In this document: positions 40,580 through 48,515 of the stretch, one piece after another
Numbering within the stretch: position 1 is the stretch's first letter
Layout: every line of letters starts with the position of its first letter
DNA from: Lentisphaeria bacterium
Lineage (GTDB): Bacteria; Verrucomicrobiota; Lentisphaeria; Victivallales; Victivallaceae
Length of the DNA stretch: 64,000 nt
Assembly: GCA_017508385.1 (NCBI GenBank)
Contig: JAFVZB010000011.1
Span: forward strand, 23,525-87,524
Reading direction: 5' to 3'
Notes under the pieces: generated by a model
The model's input: the letters and a program-made list of their open reading frames with translations, nothing else
Told to the model about the DNA's origin: nothing
Database searches by the model: none
Program-made: the position numbers and the translations under genes

Positions 40580-42292
40580 ATGGGTAACTTTTTCAAAGAT
40601 AATCCGGATCTGATGTTCACTTTGGAGCATCTTGATCTCGCTCCCGTTGCCGAGCTGGTCGAACACGGCTACAAGAACGCCGGGGAGTTCGATTACGCTC
40701 CCGAAAATTTCGCAGATGCTCTCGACAACTACCGTCAGGCTCTCAAGGTCGTCGGCGAAATCGCCGCAGACCGCATCGAGCCCCGCTCACGCACCGTCGA
40801 TGCCGAGGGTCCGAAGTTCGAGAACGGCAAGGTCACTTATCATCCGCTGACCACCCAGAACCTCAAGGACCTCGCCGATGCAGGTCTTATGGGCGTCATG
40901 CTCGAGCACCGTTTCGGAGGTCTCAATTTCCCGGTTTCCATCTACACCATGATGACCGAGATCGTCTCCCGTGCCGACGCCAGCTTGCAGAACATCTTCG
41001 GCTTGCAGGATATCGCCGAGACCATCAGCTTCTTCGGTAACGAAGAGCAGAAACAGCAGTATCTCCCCGGATTCGCCACCGGCGAATTTGACGGAGCTAT
41101 GGATTTGACCGAGCCCGACTACGGCAGCGATCTGCCCGGAGTCCGTCTGAGAGCATGGCAGGATGAGAACGGTCAGTGGTATCTCAACGGAATGAAGCGT
41201 TTCATCACCAACGGCTGCGCTCAGGTGCACCTGGTGCTCGCCCGCTCCGAGGAGGGAACCACCGATGCCCGCGGACTTTCAATGTTCATCTGCGAAGCCT
41301 GTCCTCAGCTGGTCGTCCGCCGCATCGAGAACAAAATGGGTATCCATGGAGTTCCGACCTGCGAACTTCAGTACAATGACGTGCCCGCACAGCTCTGCGG
41401 AAAACGCAAATTCGGTCTTATCCGTTACGTCATGAGTCTTATGAACGGCGCCCGTGTCGCCATCAGCGCACAGGCTGTCGGTATCGCCGAGGCCGCCTAC
41501 CGTGCCGCCCGTCAGTACGCCGCCGAGCGTGAGCAGTTCAAGAAGTCGATCGACAAGTTCCCGGCTATCTACTCCATGCTCAGCTCAATGAAGACCAAAC
41601 TGACCGCCGCCCGTGCGCTGCTCTATGAGACGACCCGTGTCGTCGATCTGCGCAACAGCCTCAGCCGTCTGGTTGACTCAGGAGAGGCCACTCCCGAGCA
41701 GCGTGCCCAGCAGAAATACTACGAGCGTCTGGCTGCCGCCCTCACCCCCATGTGCAAAGCCCTTGCCACCGAGGTGAGCAACTCCGTTGCCTACGACAAT
41801 ATCCAGATCCACGGCGGAACCGGATATATGCGTGACTTCAACGCCGAGCGTTTCTACCGTGATGCCCGCATCACCAACATCTACGAGGGAACCACCCAGC
41901 TCCAGATCGTCGCCGCCATCGGCGGAGTCGTTCAGCACGTTCTCGACCAGAGAATCGGAGAGCTCGCCGCCCTTCCGGTCAATGCCGAACTCGCCGCTCT
42001 CAGAGATAAACTCATGGCGAAAAAACCCGAGCTCGATGAAGCAATCCAGTTCGTCTCAGAAAAAAAGGATGCAGAGTACCACGACCTCGTCGCCCGCAGC
42101 CTCGTGGAAATGGCTACCAATATCTTCGTAGGACTCCTGCTCATCCGTGATGCCGCCGCCGATGAAAAACGCGCCGCCATCGCCGAGCGTTATGTGCTGG
42201 ATGCCATCCGTGACTTCGACCGCAACAAAGCGTACGTCGTTTCCGGAGATGACCGTCTTATCACCAACCGTCGTGATATTATCGACTACTGA
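40580..42292 (+). CDS. Acyl-CoA dehydrogenase
   Basis: 570 aa. All three ACAD regions are present: helical N-domain, beta middle domain with MDLTEPDYGSDL and GMKRFITNGCAQ, and C-domain with RVAISAQAVGIAEAAYRAA, IQIHGGTGYMRDFNAERFYRD and IYEGTTQLQ, where the Glu is the usual catalytic base. The extra ~130 C-terminal residues match the longer FadE-like bacterial class. It should oxidise an acyl-CoA and pass electrons to the ETF encoded upstream. Chain length is not determinable. Confidence 0.9.
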   Translation: MGNFFKDNPDLMFTLEHLDLAPVAELVEHGYKNAGEFDYAPENFADALDNYRQALKVVGEIAADRIEPRSRTVDAEGPKFENGKVTYHPLTTQNLKDLADAGLMGVMLEHRFGGLNFPVSIYTMMTEIVSRADASLQNIFGLQDIAETISFFGNEEQKQQYLPGFATGEFDGAMDLTEPDYGSDLPGVRLRAWQDENGQWYLNGMKRFITNGCAQVHLVLARSEEGTTDARGLSMFICEACPQLVVRRIENKMGIHGVPTCELQYNDVPAQLCGKRKFGLIRYVMSLMNGARVAISAQAVGIAEAAYRAARQYAAEREQFKKSIDKFPAIYSMLSSMKTKLTAARALLYETTRVVDLRNSLSRLVDSGEATPEQRAQQKYYERLAAALTPMCKALATEVSNSVAYDNIQIHGGTGYMRDFNAERFYRDARITNIYEGTTQLQIVAAIGGVVQHVLDQRIGELAALPVNAELAALRDKLMAKKPELDEAIQFVSEKKDAEYHDLVARSLVEMATNIFVGLLLIRDAAADEKRAAIAERYVLDAIRDFDRNKAYVVSGDDRLITNRRDIIDY

Positions 42293-42310
42293 TAAAGGAG
42301 AAAAAACAAC

Positions 42311-42535
42311 ATGAATAACGAGTATTTCGCCAGAGCGAAGAAAGTTATCACCGATCCCCAGGTGCTCGCCGTCGTCGCCTCAAAAAGAGCACGCCAGCTC
42401 GCCTTGGGAAACGCCCGCCCGATGGTCAAGTGCGATAGCCCCAATCTGCTGGATATCGCCCTGCTCGAAATCGCCGAGGGCCTGCTGAGCTACGAATTCG
42501 CCGATGATGCTTCCGAGGAAGCTCCCACCGAATAA
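42311..42535 (+). CDS. rpoZ: RNA polymerase omega subunit
   Basis: 74 aa. The omega pattern is clear: VLAVVASKRARQLALGNARP, then LLDIALLEIAEGLLSYE and an acidic tail. Omega binds beta-prime and helps polymerase assembly. AAAGGAG precedes the ATG 18 nt after the acyl-CoA dehydrogenase stop, so it shares the etf transcript. A terminator follows. Confidence 0.88.
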   Translation: MNNEYFARAKKVITDPQVLAVVASKRARQLALGNARPMVKCDSPNLLDIALLEIAEGLLSYEFADDASEEAPTE

Positions 42536-42552
42536 CCCGGCAGTCTTAAGAC

Positions 42553-42583
42553 AAAAACGCCACCCAAACAGGGTGGCGTTTTT
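42553..42583 (+). terminator. Rho-independent terminator after rpoZ
   Basis: AAAAACGCCACCC and GGGTGGCGTTTTT pair perfectly (13 bp) around AAACA. Confidence 0.9.
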
Positions 42584-42592
42584 GTTTTAAGA

Positions 42593-42690
42593 GGGGGATG
42601 GGACCCGGGGGGAAGGGCGAAACTTTGTTTATACAAACAAAAGTTTCGCCCTTCCCCCCGAACCCCCTAACCCACTTCAAAAAAACTCGC
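42593..42690. repeat. Dispersed hairpin repeat, copy C (diverged)
   Basis: A 25-bp inverted repeat with one bulged base (arms starting CGGGGGGAAGGGCGAAAC; loop ATAC), followed by a C-rich tail CCCCCTAACCCACTTCAAAA. The order hairpin, then C-rich tail, then CTTCAA-AAAA is the same as in copies A and B. Read on the minus strand it continues a 60-codon open frame (42667-42849) that ends RASFFEVG, comparable to [10 protein letters not shown] in copy B. Confidence 0.65.
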
Positions 42691-43265
42691 CCTTTGCTGC
42701 GCAAAGACAATTTTACGCTCCCGTTGGTCGCTTAAAGCATTACGGCACGCTGTTGTTTGCGGAGATTTGTCACGTCGTAATATGCGGCTTGGAAACGCTT
42801 GCACGCATCCCTCACCGAAAACTTCCTCACTTTGATGACGGATTTTCATTTATGCACTTGAAAAAACATTTTCGGAGCAGTATTTTATGTAATATCGGAA
42901 TTTCCCGATAGTTGATTTACAACCGTTTATATTTCAGCAATGCGAGAGAAACCCGCCAAGTTAAACAAGCAATTGCAAACAAGAGTTGGAATGTACCCGG
43001 ATGGATTGTATCTTCACGTCTATCCCGGGCGCTTCTGCGTATTTGTTTGCAGGGTTCTTGGCGGGACCTCTCTCGCAAATGTTCGGGGGCGTTCGGTCTT
43101 TTTTTTACCCAAATTCTCCTGAGCCGGGATTTTCCGCAAATTCAGGAGCAAAATTCTCTCCCAACAGCGAAATCCAAAAAGATTTCGCATTTTTTTTGCA
43201 AAATCTCCGAAAAAGCTGTAAGACAAAACCAAAATAACATCAGTGAATAATAAAAGGAGGCAAAA
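42691..43265. other. 575-bp non-coding stretch at the edge of the accessory island
   Basis: I see no convincing gene here. Plus-strand frames at 42912-43250 have an unnatural composition and no ribosome site; the minus frame 42667-42849 belongs to hairpin repeat C. One terminator-like hairpin lies at 43167-43198. Decayed mobile DNA is possible. Confidence 0.5.
43167..43198 (+). terminator. Terminator-like hairpin before the accessory island
   Basis: GCGAAATC and GATTTCGC pair perfectly around CAAAAA, followed by a run of nine T with one interruption at its start. Confidence 0.6.
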
Positions 43266-43616
43266 ATGACCGAAGAAAAAACAACACAAAACGTACAAAC
43301 AAATAATCTCACGGAGGGAAAAATGACAGCAAAAAAAACAATTCAAAAAACAGCAAGCATACTGTTGGATGGCATTCTTTGTTTTTGGTGTACAGCATTT
43401 TTATGTGCGGTCTTTTTAAAGTGCAATAAATCCTTATTGGTATTAACTTCTGCAGTTATAACAATTATAGCAACATCCCTGTTGCACGCTTTGAGCAACA
43501 AGTCACTCGGTTGCTGGCTTTTTGGAACCCCAAAAGAGGAATTGGACAATATCGACTACATGAAAATGGTAATAGGTTCCATCATAATTATTTTACTTGC
43601 AATAACATTTATTTAA
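43266..43616 (+). CDS. Small membrane protein of unknown function
   Basis: 116 aa. Not recognised. After a polar, Thr/Asn-rich start (MTEEKTTQNVQTNN) come two closely spaced hydrophobic helices (about 45-62 and 66-85), a short loop with CWLFGTPKEELDNID, and a third C-terminal helix (VIGSIIIILLAITF). The GCWLFGT segment between helices recalls RDD-type small membrane proteins, but this is weak. AAAGGAGG precedes the ATG. First gene of an AT-rich cluster; the next gene starts 18 nt later. Confidence 0.65.
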   Translation: MTEEKTTQNVQTNNLTEGKMTAKKTIQKTASILLDGILCFWCTAFLCAVFLKCNKSLLVLTSAVITIIATSLLHALSNKSLGCWLFGTPKEELDNIDYMKMVIGSIIIILLAITFI

Positions 43617-43634
43617 CTCGGAGCAACATTTATT

Positions 43635-44525
43635 ATGCGTAAATCTTTTCTTTTTCGTCTTGCAAACTGTTTTATGGTGGCGATAGTTTCAATTTACACC
43701 TGCGGTTTCACTTGGAATCCATTCGAATTGGGCAAATCAATGCGGGAAAAGTATTTTCCTGCGCCCGAAGGCTACAAAGATCCTTTGTTACCATTTATTA
43801 AACTCAACAAGAAAGTTTCTCAGGAGGAGTTTTACCAGTTGATTTGCAAATTAGATGCAGATCAGAAAAAAGCACTTTGGAAATCTTTCAACAAAAAAGA
43901 ACTGAACCACACCCCGTCTGAGACAGAATTGCTGGATGCCATGCATAGTGCATCCCGTCACTGGGCAACCCGGCCTTTTACCGATTTCAATTACCATGAA
44001 ACAGTAAAATGGACTGCCCAGAAACTTGGAGTCCACAAAACTGTTTGCAATTATGCCACTACTTTTCAACTCGAACACAAAATTTGCGAAACCTTGTTTG
44101 AAAAAATGTGGGATAAACTTTCTCAAGCCCAAAAAGAACAAATTATAAAAGAGGTTAATTTGCCAACTGAATACGCTAAAAAAAGTGGTGCAGCTATTTG
44201 TGCAGCAATCACAACTGCGATTACAACTACTTCTATTGCGGCGGCTACAATGGGGTTTGCGTTCTATATTTTAATGGCAAAAACCGTTGTTATTGCAGCT
44301 GCCAGTGTTGCAGGAGTATCTGCAGCAACAACCATATCAACAATCAGTGTACTTTGTGGTCCTGTCGGCTGGGCAATTGCAGGTGTATCCTTAATAACTG
44401 CACTTTCATTAACTGGCAGTGCCGACGTTAGCAAATGTGCTTCATTTATTATCCAAGTGCATATGATGAAAATAAATGCATTGGGCAAATCTGGTATGGA
44501 TATTACTCCGTACATTTTGGAATGA
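43635..44525 (+). CDS. YaaW-like (UPF0174) protein with an N-terminal membrane anchor
   Basis: 296 aa. Residues 9-26 are a signal-like or anchor helix. The middle has the family's layout: TETELLDAMHSASRHW-like region, FNYHETVKWTAQKLGV, LEHKICETLFEKMWDKLSQ and QKEQIIKEV. A glycine/alanine-rich hydrophobic part (about 185-265) follows, containing LCGPVGWAIAGVSLITAL, the equivalent of the GPIGW motif of YaaW, and SFIIQVHMMKINAL at the end. YaaW is uncharacterised in E. coli and usually soluble, so the anchor is unusual. Similarity is by eye and moderate. Confidence 0.55.
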   Translation: MRKSFLFRLANCFMVAIVSIYTCGFTWNPFELGKSMREKYFPAPEGYKDPLLPFIKLNKKVSQEEFYQLICKLDADQKKALWKSFNKKELNHTPSETELLDAMHSASRHWATRPFTDFNYHETVKWTAQKLGVHKTVCNYATTFQLEHKICETLFEKMWDKLSQAQKEQIIKEVNLPTEYAKKSGAAICAAITTAITTTSIAAATMGFAFYILMAKTVVIAAASVAGVSAATTISTISVLCGPVGWAIAGVSLITALSLTGSADVSKCASFIIQVHMMKINALGKSGMDITPYILE

Positions 44526-44547
44526 TTTTTAGCATTGAGAGGATATC

Positions 44548-45102
44548 ATGAAATTATTTATTTGCTTCATGCTGATAAGCTTGATCGTCGTACTTCTAAT
44601 TGCTGGAGGAGTCTGTTTTTATTTCAACCCCTTAAAATCCCTGTGGCGACAGCCACCACCGACAACGACGACGTACACAACAGCTCAATTTAGGGGAGAT
44701 TTTATAAAGAAGATAAATTCAGAATTAAGAAAAGCAGACAACAGAATTCGCACTTCAATTAAACGTGGGTGTGATGAAGCTGTGATTCATTCGTTATGTG
44801 CGCTTTCTGCAGAATGTAAAACAATAAATAATATAGATGACGCAGGAAAAAACGGATGCAACATCAGTTCAATAGACTTACGTATTTCAGCTAGTTTAGA
44901 CACCGCTGACAAAAAAAATGGAATCATTATTTTTCAACAAGTATACACCCGTAATTACAACAATGAGCTAACGCTTAAAAAAACTAATATTCTTAATTCT
45001 AATGTTAAAATTGTTGATTATGATTCTATGTATAAATGTTTGGAAGATTTTGCAAAATTTGCAATAATTTATGGCATTTGGAAAATCCTCATAGGACAAT
45101 AA
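44548..45102 (+). CDS. Membrane-anchored protein of unknown function
   Basis: 184 aa. Not recognised. A single N-terminal TM helix (LFICFMLISLIVVLLIAGGV) is followed by a PPPTTTTYTTAQ linker and a ~140-residue domain with five Cys. The ending FAKFAIIYGIWKILIG is partly hydrophobic. A GAGAGGATAT site precedes the ATG. AT-rich codon use like its neighbours and unlike the flanking housekeeping genes. Probably exported face outward, tethered to the membrane. Confidence 0.6.
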   Translation: MKLFICFMLISLIVVLLIAGGVCFYFNPLKSLWRQPPPTTTTYTTAQFRGDFIKKINSELRKADNRIRTSIKRGCDEAVIHSLCALSAECKTINNIDDAGKNGCNISSIDLRISASLDTADKKNGIIIFQQVYTRNYNNELTLKKTNILNSNVKIVDYDSMYKCLEDFAKFAIIYGIWKILIGQ

Positions 45103-45126
45103 TTTTTTTTACATTGAAAGGATACT

Positions 45127-45195
45127 ATGCATGAAAAAGCTGCAGAACAAGGTCATCAAAAGGCAAAATATTATTACAAAAAGTACTGTCGATAA
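45127..45195 (+). pseudogene. Sel1-repeat gene scrap
   Basis: A 22-codon frame (MHEKAAEQGHQKAKYYYKKY) behind an AAAGGA site reads like the end of a Sel1/TPR-like repeat (A-A-E-x-G-x-x-x-A). Sel1 proteins usually contain many such repeats, so this is either the surviving end of a deleted gene or a chance peptide. The rest of the 260-bp gap before 45363 holds only short inverted repeats. Confidence 0.35.
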
Positions 45196-45362
45196 TTAAA
45201 ACAAATTATATTCCAAACGTACTGCGTACAATTATGAGAAATCCCGCCCCCCCGCATGCTTGGACACAAAATGTCTGATCATGCGTGGTATTTTAGGTTT
45301 TGTGTAAGATTTTTATTTCTGTTCGCAGTATTTATCAGATACCCAAAAACAAGGAGGTTATT

Positions 45363-45917
45363 ATGAGAAAAATCAGTTGTATGGCGGTTATTCAGATCGT
45401 TATGGGGTGTGTTATTGCTCTTTATGGTGTCATCTTTGATGTCACTGGTTTGCGGGAGCAGGAGCGGGCTATCGGGCAAAATCTGATTGATTACAGCTCC
45501 ATTATCGATGACCACAAAAAATTGGTCGATGTAACAGCAAACAAGTTTTTCAGTCTCAGCTCCTCTTTGAGAAAAACCGCTTACGGTTGCCAAAAAGTTG
45601 CCGAGTGGAAAGTTTCCAAGTTGAAAATCAAAGATGCTCCGATTTCACAAACCATGATTCAACTCAACAATCATCTGGTGGAACAAGCCGATGTTCTTGA
45701 TGAGAGCAGAAACAATTTCCCGAAAGTGACTAAAGCTCTTGACGGTACCCGGGATAATTTGAAGAAGATGGGTGAGATGCTGGTCATATCATCTCCGGTC
45801 AAAAGAATGAGCAACCACGTCAGGTGCGTCTCATTCATGTTGGCGGCTATGATGATTTTGAACGGACTTGCCTTTCTTATTCTTTCAAAAGAAAACAAAC
45901 ACAGCAACAATCAATGA
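45363..45917 (+). CDS. Two-TM helical protein, paralogue 1 flanking creD
   Basis: 184 aa. Not a named family. N-terminal TM helix (about 6-24), a long helical, coiled-coil-like middle (30-150) and a C-terminal TM helix (FMLAAMMILNGLAFLIL). The block QERAIGQNLIDYSSIIDDH shares the pattern E-R-A-I-G-x-N-L-x3-S-x2-I-x2-H-x2-L-V with the gene at 47185. AAGGAGG precedes the ATG at 45363; the frame start at 45300 is not needed. Both ends in the membrane place the helical middle on one side, probably the periplasm. Next to creD, so an envelope role is likely but unproven. Confidence 0.65.
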   Translation: MRKISCMAVIQIVMGCVIALYGVIFDVTGLREQERAIGQNLIDYSSIIDDHKKLVDVTANKFFSLSSSLRKTAYGCQKVAEWKVSKLKIKDAPISQTMIQLNNHLVEQADVLDESRNNFPKVTKALDGTRDNLKKMGEMLVISSPVKRMSNHVRCVSFMLAAMMILNGLAFLILSKENKHSNNQ

Positions 45918-45938
45918 AAAAGGAGGCTTCCGGAAACA

Positions 45939-47066
45939 ATGGAAAGTGAACCCAACGTAAACATCAATTCAATAACTGAAAAAATGGCAACGAACCGGAA
46001 ATTATTGGCTAAAATTGCTACCATTATCGGCTCGCTGATAGTTTTACAGCTTCCGCTTTTGCTGATTCAGGAGTACACCCAGGAACGGGAAAAAAGAAAC
46101 AATACCGTCCAACAGGAATTTGAGGAAAAATGGGGCAAGGCTCAAACGTTAAACATTTTCGGCACCCCGGATGTTATTGACATTTCAACCGAACTGTTTC
46201 CGGAAGTACGTTATCGGGGAATTTATCAGACTGTCCTCTATACGGCGCAGGCAAACATAAAGTTCAAATGCGAAAGTCCCAGGGAAGTGACTATCCGGCT
46301 GGATGACCACTCAGCAGTAAAGAAAATTTCCATCAAAGCTGACGGCAAAGAAATTCCAATTCCCGCAAGCGATAACAGCGTGAAAATCAACTGCAAAAAA
46401 GATATTGCTTACGATGTGACACTGATTTTCAGGGGAAGCAATTATTTGAACTTCAACTGCTCAGGAGTTGTGAAACACATCAGGATTACCGGCAAATGGG
46501 ACTCTCCAAGTTTTACCGGCGAAGTTCTGGCAGACGAACGGGAGGTTTCCGCAGAGGGATTTTCCGCCGTCTGGAATGAAAAAAACATCTATGGCTCAGT
46601 TCTGCAATGCGGTGTATGTCTTAAAATTCTTACTGGTCCTTATCAGAAAGTGCTCCGCTGCGTCAACTATGCGACATTTTTCCTCTTCGTCTTTTTCTTC
46701 ACTCTGGTTGCAGGTGGAATAATTTCCAAAACAGACATCCATCCGCTGCAGCTTGTCATATCGTCAGCGGCTCCGGTACTCTTCTATCTGACACTGCTTG
46801 CCACGTCTGAACATATTGGATTTCTCGCCGGATACATTTTAAGCAGTACCATCACCGTTCTGCTGGTGTCGATGTACGCAAGGCTTTTCACCGGCAAAAA
46901 CAAAGCCGCCGCCATTCTCGGACTCGTCTTTGTCGCAAGCTATGTCATAAACTACATCATTTTGCAGATGGAGCATTTCGCACTGCTCTCAGGTACTGCT
47001 ATTATGACGGTTGCTCTCGCAGTATCAATGTGTTTGACCGGAAAAATAAACCGTAAAACATCTTAA
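45939..47066 (+). CDS. creD: CreD-family inner membrane protein, short form
   Basis: 375 aa versus about 450 in E. coli. An N-terminal TM helix (about 22-43, LLAKIATIIGSLIVLQLPLL) is followed by a periplasmic beta-rich domain (about 65-220) and a C-terminal set of helices with the family's hallmarks: FFLFVFFFTL, HPLQLVISSAAPVLFYL, TSEHIGFLAGYI and LLSGTAIMTVAL. CreD is an inner-membrane protein linked to envelope stress and colicin tolerance under CreBC; no creBC is in this window. The shortening lies mainly in the periplasmic domain. Flanked by two paralogous two-TM proteins. Confidence 0.8.
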   Translation: MESEPNVNINSITEKMATNRKLLAKIATIIGSLIVLQLPLLLIQEYTQEREKRNNTVQQEFEEKWGKAQTLNIFGTPDVIDISTELFPEVRYRGIYQTVLYTAQANIKFKCESPREVTIRLDDHSAVKKISIKADGKEIPIPASDNSVKINCKKDIAYDVTLIFRGSNYLNFNCSGVVKHIRITGKWDSPSFTGEVLADEREVSAEGFSAVWNEKNIYGSVLQCGVCLKILTGPYQKVLRCVNYATFFLFVFFFTLVAGGIISKTDIHPLQLVISSAAPVLFYLTLLATSEHIGFLAGYILSSTITVLLVSMYARLFTGKNKAAAILGLVFVASYVINYIILQMEHFALLSGTAIMTVALAVSMCLTGKINRKTS

Positions 47067-47080
47067 TTCCAGTATCCTGC

Positions 47081-47108
47081 TTGAAAAAACGAATATTGGT
47101 GATATAAT
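47081..47108 (+). promoter_or_regulatory. Promoter of the gene at 47185
   Basis: TTGAAA (47081-47086), 16-nt spacer, perfect TATAAT (47103-47108). Gives the last gene of the island its own transcription. Confidence 0.7.
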
Positions 47109-47112
47109 AAAC

Positions 47113-47155
47113 AAGCACGTTTGTGTCGAACAGAAAAAAAATCGCAAACGTGCTT
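47113..47155 (+). promoter_or_regulatory. Inverted repeat at the transcription start / leader
   Basis: AAGCACGTTTG (47113-47123) and CAAACGTGCTT (47145-47155) are perfect 11-bp inverted arms 21 nt apart, starting 5 nt after the -10 box. It may be an operator or an RNA hairpin in the leader; no T-run follows, so a terminator is unlikely. Confidence 0.5.
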
Positions 47156-47184
47156 GAAATGTACCACAAATCGGGAGGTTTTCA

Positions 47185-47727
47185 ATGAAAAAAGTTTGTT
47201 GGTTGGCAAAAGGACAGATCGTCCTCGGAATTTGCATTGCGTTCGGTTTTCTCTTTTTGAACTTCAACATCATCAAGTTCCGCAAACATGAACGTGCCAT
47301 CGGTGACAATCTGAAAAAACACAGTCTTTCGATAAGAAATCACCGGGAACTCGTGAAAACATCAGCAGACAGTTTCTCACAGGTCAGTGCCACTTTGCCG
47401 GTGATAGCGACGGGATGCAATATTGTCGCAGAAACGATTGAAGATATTCCTTACGTTAAAAAAGTTGCAGCTCCAATCAAAACACTGCACAACAATCTCA
47501 ACAATCTTGCAGCGGCTATGGAAAAAAGCCAGCTGGCTATGCCGCAGACGTTGAAGGCGATGGATCAGACTGCCAATATTTTTGACGAAGTGAGCGTTTC
47601 TCTCGAGCAGGAATCTCCCATCACTAAAATCGTCACCTCAATTCAAATCATTGCGATCCTGATGGCGATAATTTTGATAACTAACGGAGCAGCTCTGCTG
47701 GTTATCGCAAAAGAGCAGAAGCAGTAA
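47185..47727 (+). CDS. Two-TM helical protein, paralogue 2 flanking creD
   Basis: 180 aa. Same plan as the gene at 45363: N-terminal TM (GQIVLGICIAFGFLFL), the HERAIGDNLKKHSLSIRNH block, a helical middle with ATGCNIVAE (AYGCQKVAE in the paralogue), and a C-terminal TM (IAILMAIILITNGAALLVI) with the shared NG-A-L and final KE. Unknown function. GGGAGG precedes the ATG. It has its own promoter and a leader inverted repeat, and a terminator follows at 47751. Confidence 0.65.
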   Translation: MKKVCWLAKGQIVLGICIAFGFLFLNFNIIKFRKHERAIGDNLKKHSLSIRNHRELVKTSADSFSQVSATLPVIATGCNIVAETIEDIPYVKKVAAPIKTLHNNLNNLAAAMEKSQLAMPQTLKAMDQTANIFDEVSVSLEQESPITKIVTSIQIIAILMAIILITNGAALLVIAKEQKQ

Positions 47728-47750
47728 TTCCATTTTTCCCGAAATACAAA

Positions 47751-47788
47751 AACGGCACGGAAGTTTTTTCCGTGCCGTTCTTGTTTTT
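47751..47788. terminator. Bidirectional terminator at the end of the accessory island
   Basis: AACGGCACGG (47751-47760) pairs perfectly with CCGTGCCGTT (47770-47779); T-rich on the right and A-rich on the left, so it can serve both converging genes. Confidence 0.85.
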
Positions 47789-48515
47789 ACTTGCCTCTCA
47801 GGAATGGTTCGCAGTTGAGTCCGCAGAGGATTTTTACCATATCGTTCCGCAAGTCGATGCTTGGGTCGGGAACGATCAGGACTGCGGCGAGTTCTATTCC
47901 TTTGTAGCCGTTTTTCACGCACTTGTAGGTCAGCTCGGAGCACTCGGGCAGTTCAAGTATCTGCGGCAAGCCTGCCCAGTACTGCGTTGCCGGGTCAATG
48001 GGGAAATCCCACTTGAAGCGGCTGCGCTCACCGGGTCTGCCGTACTGGGCTTTGTAGAAGTCGGCTGCGTGGTTGATGGCTGAACCGGTGGCGATCTCCT
48101 TTTTGCCGCCGGGAATCGCCAGATTGAGCGGTCTCGGAACAAGTCCGGTAAAGGCGGTGTGACTCTCAAAACGGTTCAAGTTCCAGACCGCATATTTTCC
48201 GGCAGCAAGTTTATCGAACTTAACTTTGCAGCGTCCGTTGTCTTTGATGAGAACGCAATCCTGCACCCGTGAGTCATCGGCTTTCACCCGCACTGCATCG
48301 TTGCCGGGAACAAAATCTTTGGCGGTAAGCAGGCGGACTCCTTTACCGATGAGCAGGGTGAGTTTCTTTTCGGCTCCGTTATCGTTGATGACAACTTCTC
48401 CGAACCGTGTTTTTCCGTCATCCGGAGTTATTTGCAGTTTGCCGCCTGAGAGTTTTGCGGTAACGCCTCCGAAAGTTGTTATTTCGGCTTTATCAGAAGC
48501 ATTTTTCACCTTCAC
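47787..48515 (-). CDS. C-terminal part of the transglutaminase-like secreted protein, separated by a -1 frameshift
   Basis: 242 codons, opening with GTG at 48515 directly at the frame change. It lacks a ribosome site or signal peptide, while its first residues (VKVKNASDKAEITTF) continue the beta-sandwich of the upstream protein: reading ...EPGK then TLEVKVKN is natural. The part ends in a domain with VPRPLNLAIPGG and LLIPDPSIDLRN-like segments of unknown type. I regard 47787-51679 as one gene of about 1297 codons; whether the shift is real, programmed or an assembly error is open (see finding). Confidence 0.6.
   Translation of the reverse strand: MKVKNASDKAEITTFGGVTAKLSGGKLQITPDDGKTRFGEVVINDNGAEKKLTLLIGKGVRLLTAKDFVPGNDAVRVKADDSRVQDCVLIKDNGRCKVKFDKLAAGKYAVWNLNRFESHTAFTGLVPRPLNLAIPGGKKEIATGSAINHAADFYKAQYGRPGERSRFKWDFPIDPATQYWAGLPQILELPECSELTYKCVKNGYKGIELAAVLIVPDPSIDLRNDMVKILCGLNCEPFLRGK

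Noticed and set aside
42912..43250. A 112-codon plus-strand gene before the accessory island
   Set aside because: No ribosome site, odd composition, and it runs through a terminator-like hairpin at 43167-43198; other frames in the same stretch are equally open.
45363..47727. Phage holin or toxin-antitoxin genes
   Set aside because: The proteins are 180-184 aa with a TM helix at each end and a long helical middle, flank creD, and show no lysis or antitoxin partner.
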